This document shows, one piece after another, positions 1 through 4,636 of a stretch of DNA of 5,046 nucleotides (position 1 is its first letter; each line of letters starts with the position of its first letter). A program made the position numbers and the translations under genes. The notes below the pieces were generated by a model, which was given only the letters and a program-made list of their open reading frames with translations, did no database searches and was not told where the DNA came from. Source of the stretch: a bacterium (GTDB lineage: Bacteria > Pseudomonadota > Alphaproteobacteria > Rhizobiales > Xanthobacteraceae). Where the stretch lies: contig JAQSDT010000256.1 of NCBI GenBank assembly GCA_029946075.1, forward strand, positions 1 through 5,046, in the 5' to 3' direction.

Positions 1-61
1 ACTGAAACCCGACACCCTCCGCCCCGTAGCTTTCCGAATTACGCAAAAACGGGGGGAATTC
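1..61. other. Upstream leader of the haem-copper gene
   Basis: This short stretch lies before the first gene. It ends in a run of six G (51-56) placed 5 bases before the ATG at 62, which serves as a Shine-Dalgarno-like site and supports that start. I see no convincing -35/-10 pair and no general-stress (GGAAC/CGTT) promoter in what is visible, so the promoter is probably further left. A TGA at 3-5 could be the end of a preceding gene, but too little is present to say. Confidence 0.4.
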
Positions 62-868
62 ATGAAAAACGTCAGGCTCGCTGCCGCTGTCGTACTGGGA
101 TCGGCATCCGGGGCGCTGATCGGCTATTCGGCATTCGCCGGCGGCGACAAGGTCGCCTTCCCCGAGAATTTCGACAAGGGCACGCTTTACGCCACGGTCG
201 ACCGCTACGACAACAAGCAGTTTCGCGAGCTCTATGCGACATCAGCCGCGGTTGATGCGGCGCGCAAGGGGCAGCCGATCCCGAGCGGCACGGTACTGAC
301 GCTGGTGCAATACAAGGCGCAGCTCGATGCGGCCGGCGAGCCGCTCAGGGATGCCAATGGCCGCTTCCAGAAGGGCGACCTCGTCGCCTACACGGTGATG
401 GAAAAGCGCGACGGCTGGGGCACCGAGTACAAGGACGACATCCGCAACGGCGAATGGGAATACCAGGCGTTCGGCCCGGACAAGAAGGTCAACGACAAGG
501 CCAATCTGACGACCTGCTTCACCTGCCACAAGCCGCATGCCGGGCAGGATTACGTTATCTCGCTGGCCGGCCTGAAGGGTACGGCCGAAGGCGCGATGGC
601 AAAGCCGGCGCCGGGCCCCGGCGTGGTCTCGATCTCCGACTTCAAGTTCGGACCGGAAACCGTCGTCGTCACCAAGGGCCAGACCATCACCTGGCACAAC
701 ACGGACTCCTCACCGCACCAGGTGACGATCACCGGCGCCAAGGCGCAGCGCTCCTCGATCGCGCTGAAAGGCCAGAGCACCAAGCTGACCCTCGCCGATG
801 CCGGCATCTACGATTACATCTGCGGCCTGCACCCGGCCATGAAAGGCAAGATCGAGGTCAAGGAATAG
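62..868 (+). CDS. Exported cytochrome P460/c'-beta-like domain fused to an amicyanin-like cupredoxin domain
   Basis: This 268-residue protein is predicted to be periplasmic. Residues 1-26 form a signal peptide (basic MKNVR, hydrophobic stretch, AFA before GG). Residues about 30-170 resemble the cytochrome P460 family and hold one c-type haem site, Cys152-x-x-Cys155-His156, near the domain end as is usual there. A Pro/Ala/Gly linker (about 174-187) leads to a cupredoxin domain (about 188-268) with all four type 1 copper ligands visible: His219 (SSPHQV), Cys254, His257 and Met260. The short C-x2-H-x2-M ligand loop resembles amicyanin. In Nitrosomonas cytochrome P460 a lysine in a GTVTVK motif cross-links the haem; the matching motif here is GTVLTL (76-81), with Leu81 at that position. 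The haem is therefore probably unmodified, and NO binding or electron transfer is more likely than hydroxylamine oxidation. The fold and cofactors are well supported; the substrate is unknown. The gene stands alone, closed by a terminator. Confidence 0.9.
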   Translation: MKNVRLAAAVVLGSASGALIGYSAFAGGDKVAFPENFDKGTLYATVDRYDNKQFRELYATSAAVDAARKGQPIPSGTVLTLVQYKAQLDAAGEPLRDANGRFQKGDLVAYTVMEKRDGWGTEYKDDIRNGEWEYQAFGPDKKVNDKANLTTCFTCHKPHAGQDYVISLAGLKGTAEGAMAKPAPGPGVVSISDFKFGPETVVVTKGQTITWHNTDSSPHQVTITGAKAQRSSIALKGQSTKLTLADAGIYDYICGLHPAMKGKIEVKE

Positions 869-872
869 GCGG

Positions 873-891
873 TTCCAAAGCCGCTTTGGAA
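873..891 (+). repeat. Perfect 8-bp inverted repeat (hairpin) just after the haem-copper gene
   Basis: TTCCAAAG (873-880) and CTTTGGAA (884-891) are exact reverse complements around the 3-base loop CCG. The hairpin starts 4 bases after the stop codon and precedes the intrinsic terminator by 8 bases. It has no T-tract, so it more likely protects the 3' end of the message or assists termination than terminates alone. A second copy of GCTTTGGA lies at 922-929, beyond the terminator, and could pair with the same left arm. Confidence 0.6.
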
Positions 892-899
892 AGACCACA

Positions 900-921
900 C
901 CCCGCCCGACGGCGGGGTTTT
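900..921 (+). terminator. Intrinsic terminator of the haem-copper gene
   Basis: CCCCGCC (900-906) pairs perfectly with GGCGGGG (911-917) around the loop CGAC, with a further A899-T918 pair possible. The stem is followed at once by TTTT (918-921). A GC-only 7-bp stem plus a T-run is a textbook Rho-independent terminator. It separates the first gene from the downstream operon. Confidence 0.88.
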
Positions 922-959
922 GCTTTGGATTGAACCCGTCTTCGCCTCGCCTCGACCAA

Positions 960-989
960 TTGACCGTGCAAGTCTGCCGTCGGCAGATT
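960..989 (+). promoter_or_regulatory. Possible promoter of the DUF350/ATP-grasp operon
   Basis: TTGACC (960-965) matches the -35 consensus well. About 18 bases downstream, CAGATT (984-989) is only a poor -10 match (3 of 6). A promoter must lie somewhere between the terminator ending at 921 and the start at 1002 if the operon is transcribed independently, and this is the best candidate in that gap. The call rests on position and the -35 match only. Confidence 0.25.
973..987 (+). promoter_or_regulatory. 15-bp palindrome upstream of the DUF350 gene, possible operator
   Basis: TCTGCCG (973-979) and CGGCAGA (981-987) are exact inverted copies around one central T. The palindrome overlaps the spacer and -10 region of the candidate promoter and ends 14 bases before the ATG at 1002. 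That position suits a repressor site or a small 5'-leader hairpin. The binding factor is unknown, and a GC-rich chance palindrome is possible. Confidence 0.35.
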
Positions 990-990
990 C

Positions 991-994
991 GGGG
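991..994 (+). promoter_or_regulatory. Ribosome binding site deciding the DUF350 start
   Basis: GGGG lies 7 bases before the ATG at 1002. This favours 1002 over a TTG at 930, which would sit almost inside the terminator and add a polar, basic 24-residue N-terminus not expected in this family. Confidence 0.5.
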
Positions 995-1001
995 TCATGT
1001 G

Positions 1002-1406
1002 ATGGTGCTTCAATCCCTCGCCGGCTTGCCGGCTTTCCTGGTTTATTTCTGCACGGCGATCGTAGCCGTCGTCGCCTATCTCTTTGTCTACACCCGTATC
1101 ACCGCGCATAACGAGTTCGAACTGATCCGCGCCAACGAGCCGGCGGCGGCGATCGCGCTCGGCCTCAGCCTGCTCGGCTTCGTGCTGCCGCTGGTCAGCG
1201 CCATCGCCCACTCCGCCAATGTCTGGGATTGCCTGATCTGGGCGGCGATCGCGCTGATCGTGCAGATCATCGTCTATTTCCTGGTGCGGGTTCCCGTACC
1301 GAACCTGTCGATGCGGATCGCGTCCGGCGAGCTCGCCGCGGCGATCTGGCTCGGGCTCGCGTCGCTGGCCGCGGGCGCCGTCAACGCCGCCTGCATGATC
1401 TACTGA
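1002..1406 (+). CDS. DUF350 family inner-membrane protein (YjfL-like)
   Basis: This 134-residue integral membrane protein has four predicted helices at about residues 9-31, 47-68, 77-97 and 110-131, the usual size and topology of DUF350. The two halves are related: ANEPAAAIALGLSLLG (44-59) corresponds to ASGELAAAIWLGLASL (107-122), the internal duplication typical of the family. The biochemical role of DUF350 proteins is not established. E. coli yjfL sits next to a DUF1190 gene and a glutathionylspermidine-synthase-like gene, and the same order is seen here. This is the first gene of the operon, and its stop codon is 2 bases before the next start, implying coupled translation. The family call is confident; a role as a membrane partner of the downstream ligase is inference. 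Confidence 0.88.
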   Translation: MVLQSLAGLPAFLVYFCTAIVAVVAYLFVYTRITAHNEFELIRANEPAAAIALGLSLLGFVLPLVSAIAHSANVWDCLIWAAIALIVQIIVYFLVRVPVPNLSMRIASGELAAAIWLGLASLAAGAVNAACMIY

Positions 1407-1408
1407 CC

Positions 1409-1801
1409 ATGAACAACAAACCGAACAAGGATTTCGGCAAACGCAAACCGGTCTCGGTGCCGCCTTCGCCCCCCGGCCCGCCGGCGAAGCGCTCGGGCCA
1501 TGTTGCGCTGTTGCTGATGGGAACGCTCGCGGTCGGCGGCGGTGCCTATGCGCTGATGCCGAACCACAATTGCGAACGGCCGTCGAACGTCGCTCAGCCA
1601 TCGCTGGCGCAAGGCAATACCGAATGCGCGCCGCGCAGTTCCTCGTCGGGCGGCGGATCTGGCGGTTCGCGCAGCAGCTATTACGGCGGCAGTTCGTCGT
1701 CAGGCACCTCGTCCACCACGACGCATGATTCCGGCTCGCATGCCGTGCAGCGCGGCGGCTTCGGGTCGTTCGGCCACGCCGTCGGCTTTTCCGGCGGCTA
1801 A
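1409..1801 (+). CDS. Small Ser/Gly-rich single-pass membrane protein, DUF1190 (YgiB/YjfM)-like
   Basis: This 130-residue protein has a basic, Pro-rich cytoplasmic start (about 1-30, ending KRSG), one hydrophobic helix (about 31-50), two cysteines beyond it (Cys55, Cys73), and a low-complexity Ser/Gly/Thr/Tyr region (77-105). It ends with a VQRGGFGS stretch (113-120) and a terminal SGG. The RGGFG motif and Gly-rich end resemble the C-terminus of E. coli YgiB as I remember it, and the gene lies exactly where DUF1190 genes lie, between DUF350 and the YgiC/YjfC-type ligase. No lipobox is seen, unlike YgiB. There is no clear Shine-Dalgarno site. The start is 2 bases after the DUF350 stop, so coupling is likely. 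The family assignment rests on context and a short motif, so it is tentative; the reality of the gene is well supported. Confidence 0.75.
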   Translation: MNNKPNKDFGKRKPVSVPPSPPGPPAKRSGHVALLLMGTLAVGGGAYALMPNHNCERPSNVAQPSLAQGNTECAPRSSSSGGGSGGSRSSYYGGSSSSGTSSTTTHDSGSHAVQRGGFGSFGHAVGFSGG

Positions 1802-1859
1802 TCCTTGCACGATGCCGTGAAAGGGCCTGCTTTCGCTTGCCTCCCTGGCCGGTGACGAT

Positions 1860-1863
1860 GGAG
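1860..1863 (+). promoter_or_regulatory. Ribosome binding site deciding the start of the His-tailed small gene
   Basis: GGAG lies 6 bases before the ATG at 1870, making it a better placed start than the in-frame ATGs at 1858 (only a weak GGTGA too close) and 1900 (AGGA 11 bases away). Confidence 0.45.
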
Positions 1864-1869
1864 ACTGCC

Positions 1870-2121
1870 ATGCCCGCGGATGACAGGACAGAACCGACCA
1901 TGAAACGCTCGCGTCGCGTGGTGCTGACGTTGATGGGAAGTGCGGCGGTCGGCGTGGTGTCGATGGGCATGGTGCGACGGCCGGATTGCGGGCCGGGCGC
2001 CGCGCCGGTCATGGCCCCCGATGGCAAGCTCTACTGCGCCGCAAACTATCGCGGTTTCGGCGGCACACCGTATCGGCTGCATGGCCACGGCCATGGCGGC
2101 CACCATCATGGCGGCGGCTAA
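1870..2121 (+). CDS. Small single-pass membrane protein with His/Gly-rich tail, related to its upstream neighbour
   Basis: This 83-residue protein of no recognised family has a basic start (MKRSRR at 11-16), one hydrophobic helix (about 17-35), two cysteines (Cys40, Cys56), an RGFGG motif (61-65), and a tail with six histidines (71, 73, 75, 78-80) ending GGG. Its KRSxxVxLxLMGxxAVG segment aligns without gaps to residues 27-43 of the preceding gene product, and both have the plan helix, Cys, Cys, RG(G)FG(G), Gly-Gly end. This suggests the two are diverged duplicates. The His tail could bind a metal such as Ni, Zn or Cu, but this is not shown. It lies in the operon 68 bases after one gene and 9 bases before the ligase gene. 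The start at 1900 is an alternative, giving 73 residues. Confidence 0.72.
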   Translation: MPADDRTEPTMKRSRRVVLTLMGSAAVGVVSMGMVRRPDCGPGAAPVMAPDGKLYCAANYRGFGGTPYRLHGHGHGGHHHGGG

Positions 2122-2130
2122 AAAATTTAC

Positions 2131-3288
2131 ATGCAACGCATCATCTGCCCGGAACGTGACGACTGGCGCGCCACCGCCGAGAGCGCCGGGTTCGATTTCC
2201 ATACCATCGACGGCGAACGCTATTGGGACGAGCGGGCTTACTACGCCTTCACGCTCGACCAGATTGAACGGCAGATCGAAGGGCCGACCGGCGAAATCGA
2301 TGCGATGTGCCTCGAACTGGTCGGCCGTGCGATCGGCGACGAGCGCTATTTGCGACGGCTGAAAATTCCGGAAGCGTTCTGGCCGCTGATTTCGGAAAGC
2401 TGGCACCGCGACGATCCCAGCCTCTATGGCCGGCTCGATCTTGCCTTCGACGGCCGCAATCCCGCAAAGCTGCTCGAATACAATGCGGATACACCAACCT
2501 CGATCTTCGAGGCCGCGGTGTTTCAGTGGACCTGGCTCGAACAGGCGATCGACCGCAACATCATCCCGAAACGCGCCGACCAGTTCAATTCGATCCACGA
2601 ACGCCTGATCGAGGCCTGGAAGAAGTTCGGCAATACGAAACATCTTCACCTCGCCGGCATGACCGAGAATACCGAGGATTCCGGCACGCTGGCCTATCTC
2701 GAGGACACCGCGAGCCAGGCCGGGCTCGCCACCACGCTGATCGACATCGAGGACGTCGGACTGCGCGAGGACGGCCGCTTCGTCGATCTCGACGAGCAGG
2801 CCATCGACCTCGCCTTCAAGCTCTATCCCTGGGAGTGGATGTTTCACGACGCCTTCGGAGAAAAACTCCTGACTGCACCGACGCGCTGGATCGAGCCGCC
2901 GTGGAAGGCGATCCTCTCCAACAAGGGCATCCTTCCGCTACTGTGGGAGATGTTTCCGAAACATCCGAACCTGCTGCCGGCCTGGTTCGAGGACGATCCG
3001 AATGCAGCGACGCTCGGCTCATCCTTCGTGCGCAAGCCATTGTTTTCGCGCGAAGGCGCCAATGTCGCCCTGGTCAGCGCCGGCACCACTCTGGTGGAAC
3101 AGCAAGGCCCTTACGGCGCGGAAGGATTCATCCGGCAAGCCCTTGCGCCGCTGCCGAGCTTTTCCGAGCAATATCCCGTACTCGGAAGCTGGCTGGTCGA
3201 TCACACGCCCTGCGGCCTGTCGATCCGCGAGGACGAAAATCCGATCACGGGAAACACGTCGCGCTTCGTGCCGCACGCCATCCTGTAG
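2131..3288 (+). CDS. ATP-grasp amide ligase of the glutathionylspermidine synthase-like family (YgiC/YjfC type)
   Basis: The 385-residue length matches stand-alone YgiC/YjfC proteins and the C-terminal synthetase domain of E. coli Gsp synthetase/amidase; the amidase domain is absent. Family landmarks are visible throughout: RYWDERAYY (30-38), GRLDLAFDG (100-108), LLEYNADTPTS (114-124), LYPWEW (231-236), SNKGILPLLWEMFPKHPNLL (263-282), RKPLFSREGANV (301-312), GSWLVDHTPCGLSIREDE (352-369) and SRFVPH (377-382). By analogy with Gsp synthetase, Arg101, Asp103, Glu116 and Asn118 would handle ATP/Mg and the acyl phosphate, Lys265 and Lys302 the nucleotide, and Arg366 the transition state. The expected reaction is ATP-dependent amide formation between a carboxylate and an amine. 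The true substrates are uncertain: E. coli YgiC and YjfC are reported not to make glutathionylspermidine. There is no good Shine-Dalgarno site; the start follows the previous stop by 9 bases and matches the N-terminus of the family. Confidence 0.93.
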   Translation: MQRIICPERDDWRATAESAGFDFHTIDGERYWDERAYYAFTLDQIERQIEGPTGEIDAMCLELVGRAIGDERYLRRLKIPEAFWPLISESWHRDDPSLYGRLDLAFDGRNPAKLLEYNADTPTSIFEAAVFQWTWLEQAIDRNIIPKRADQFNSIHERLIEAWKKFGNTKHLHLAGMTENTEDSGTLAYLEDTASQAGLATTLIDIEDVGLREDGRFVDLDEQAIDLAFKLYPWEWMFHDAFGEKLLTAPTRWIEPPWKAILSNKGILPLLWEMFPKHPNLLPAWFEDDPNAATLGSSFVRKPLFSREGANVALVSAGTTLVEQQGPYGAEGFIRQALAPLPSFSEQYPVLGSWLVDHTPCGLSIREDENPITGNTSRFVPHAIL

Positions 3289-3290
3289 GG

Positions 3291-3704
3291 TTACTTGCCG
3301 ATATAGTCTGCGAGCATCCGGCCGACGGCTGCAGCCCCAAACAGGGCGAGATAGGCCGGAATGCCGATCATGATCGCCGCAAGCGGCATCATGCCGAAAT
3401 CGCTACCGGCTGGATGCACCAGCAGAACACCCGCCAGAAATCCACCGAGCATCCCCAACGGTTGCCGATAGATTTTGCCTTCGGACAGCGCGCTGCCTGC
3501 GCATTGTGCCAGCAACATCACGGGCACTCCGATATGCCAAAACAAGGTGGTGTCCCACGCCTCGCGAACCCGAAACGGCGCGTGGGAGTTCATCAGCCAC
3601 GGCCAGAGCGAGAAGAGCGTCCATACCGCAAAGCCGATCAACGCCATCATCAACCCGGGAAGCCAGGAAGGTCGATGCGGCGTCGTAACCTCGAAAGCGG
3701 ACAT
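3291..3704 (-). CDS. Hypothetical four-helix membrane protein downstream of cheR
   Basis: I do not recognise this 137-residue protein. It shows four hydrophobic segments at about residues 14-37, 50-68, 77-93 and 98-119, a polar loop HAPFRVREAWDTT (41-53) after the first, and a short C-terminal ADYIGK. The start at 3704 is preferred because GAAGGG (3718-3713) lies 8 bases upstream. A longer start at 3752 would overlap the cheR stop as ATGA, but it has no Shine-Dalgarno site and would place a strong hairpin inside the coding region. It lies 44 bases beyond cheR on the same strand and probably shares its transcript, but nothing in the sequence links it to chemotaxis. Its stop is separated by 2 bases from the stop of the convergent ATP-grasp gene, with no terminator visible between them. 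Confidence 0.72.
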   Translation of the reverse strand: MSAFEVTTPHRPSWLPGLMMALIGFAVWTLFSLWPWLMNSHAPFRVREAWDTTLFWHIGVPVMLLAQCAGSALSEGKIYRQPLGMLGGFLAGVLLVHPAGSDFGMMPLAAIMIGIPAYLALFGAAAVGRMLADYIGK

Positions 3705-3719
3705 AATCTCAACCCTTCG

Positions 3720-3739
3720 TCTCTCGACGGATCGAGAGA
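3720..3739 (-). repeat. 8-bp hairpin with a UCCG tetraloop between cheR and the membrane-protein gene
   Basis: Read on the minus strand, TCTCTCGA and TCGAGAGA are perfect inverted copies around the loop TCCG, which fits the stable UNCG tetraloop class (closed here by A-U instead of the usual C-G). There is no T-run, so it is not a classical terminator. It lies in the short gap after the cheR stop and just before the Shine-Dalgarno site of the next gene, where it could separate mRNA stability or expression of the two genes. Confidence 0.5.
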
Positions 3740-3748
3740 TGCTTAGGA

Positions 3749-4636
3749 TCATCGTGCAGCGGCGACCGCCCGCAGCGCCTGCGGCATTGCCGCAGCGCCC
3801 AACCGTGCCGTCGGGGCCGCCACCGGTGCAGCGTTCGGACGATAGAGCCCGCGCCGTTCCGGATAGGGCTTGAAGGCATTCGTGATGCCGACGACGGATT
3901 CGGCTGCGCCGAGCGCCAGCACGCCGTCAGGCTCCATCATCTTCGAAATCCGGTTGAAGATGCCGGCCTTGGTGTCCTGGTCGAAATAGATCAGCACGTT
4001 GCGGCAGAACACGATGTCGAAGGTACCGAGATGGGAGAAATCCTGCAGCAAATTGAGCTGACGGTGCTGCACCATGCCGCGAATCTCGGCATCGAGCTGC
4101 CAGAGATCTCCGTTCTGCTTGAAGTACTTCATCAGCATCTGGATCGGCAGGCCGCGCTGGACCTCGAACTGGCTGTAGACGCCGGCTTTGGATTTCTCGA
4201 GCACTTCCTGCGACAGATCGGTTGCGACGATCTCGGTGCGCCAGCCGGACAGCATCGAACCGGCTTCCTTCAGGCACATCGCGATCGAATACGGCTCCTG
4301 CCCCGTCGATGACGCCGCGCACCAGATGCGCAAGCTCCGACGCGACGCGCGCGCCTGCACGAGTGCAGGCAGCACGGCCTCCTTCAGATGGTCGAACGGA
4401 ATCTTGTCGCGGAAGAAGAAGGTCTCGTTGGTGGTCATCGCCTCGACCACTTCGGCGGTCAGCGCCTCGGCGCCGCCCTTCATTTTCTGGACCAGTTCGG
4501 CAATGCCCGGCAGACTCGCCTTGCGGGCCAGCGGCACAAGCCGGCTTTCGACCAGATATTGCTTGTCAGCGGAGAGATCGAGACCGGAGCGTTCCTTCAG
4601 CAGCTTACGCAGATACTCATAGTCGAGCGGCGTCAC
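3749..4636 (-). CDS. cheR: Chemotaxis protein methyltransferase CheR
   Basis: This 295-residue cytoplasmic enzyme transfers methyl groups from S-adenosylmethionine to glutamates of chemoreceptors, opposing CheB in adaptation. The N-terminal helical domain spans about 1-75 and ends in TNETFFFRD (69-77), the conserved CheR motif. The SAM-binding domain shows IWCAASSTGQEPYSIAM (104-120), with GQEPYS in place of the common GEEPYS, then ATDLSQEVL (138-146) and FDIVFCRNVLIYFD (206-219). A Pro/Ala-rich tail (about 268-295) extends beyond the usual end; it may be a flexible tail and shows no obvious receptor-tethering domain. The start is the GTG at 4636, fixed by a GGGAG site 7 bases upstream and a 4-base GTGA overlap with the cheB stop; a longer open frame upstream reads through cheB. 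Translational coupling to cheB is likely. Confidence 0.95.
   Translation of the reverse strand: MTPLDYEYLRKLLKERSGLDLSADKQYLVESRLVPLARKASLPGIAELVQKMKGGAEALTAEVVEAMTTNETFFFRDKIPFDHLKEAVLPALVQARASRRSLRIWCAASSTGQEPYSIAMCLKEAGSMLSGWRTEIVATDLSQEVLEKSKAGVYSQFEVQRGLPIQMLMKYFKQNGDLWQLDAEIRGMVQHRQLNLLQDFSHLGTFDIVFCRNVLIYFDQDTKAGIFNRISKMMEPDGVLALGAAESVVGITNAFKPYPERRGLYRPNAAPVAAPTARLGAAAMPQALRAVAAAR

Noticed and set aside
930..1001. TTG start at 930 extending the DUF350 protein by 24 residues
   Set aside because: The added residues are polar and basic, the start abuts the terminator, and the ATG at 1002 has a GGGG site at good spacing and gives the usual family length.
1819..1834. GAAAG/CTTTC inverted repeat in the gap between the two small genes
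   Set aside because: A 5-bp stem with a 6-base loop and no T-run is too weak to call a terminator or regulatory hairpin.
858..2027. Long open frame on the minus strand (389 codons)
   Set aside because: It is Arg/Gly/Ala-rich without domains, crosses the terminator, and lies opposite the DUF350 and small-protein genes, which have better composition, membrane helices and start sites.
1798..2847. Long open frame on the minus strand (349 codons)
   Set aside because: It runs antisense to the well-recognised ATP-grasp gene and shows no family features. Long antisense frames are common in high-GC DNA.
2307..3746. Open frame of 479 codons on the plus strand in another frame
   Set aside because: It overlaps the ATP-grasp gene and then reads antisense through the membrane-protein gene. 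It is very Arg-rich and has no recognisable domain.
3705..3752. ATG at 3752 overlapping the cheR stop as ATGA, extending the membrane protein by 16 residues
   Set aside because: The overlap is suggestive of coupling, but there is no Shine-Dalgarno site and the extension would span the perfect hairpin. The start at 3704 has GAAGGG at 8 bases. It remains possible.
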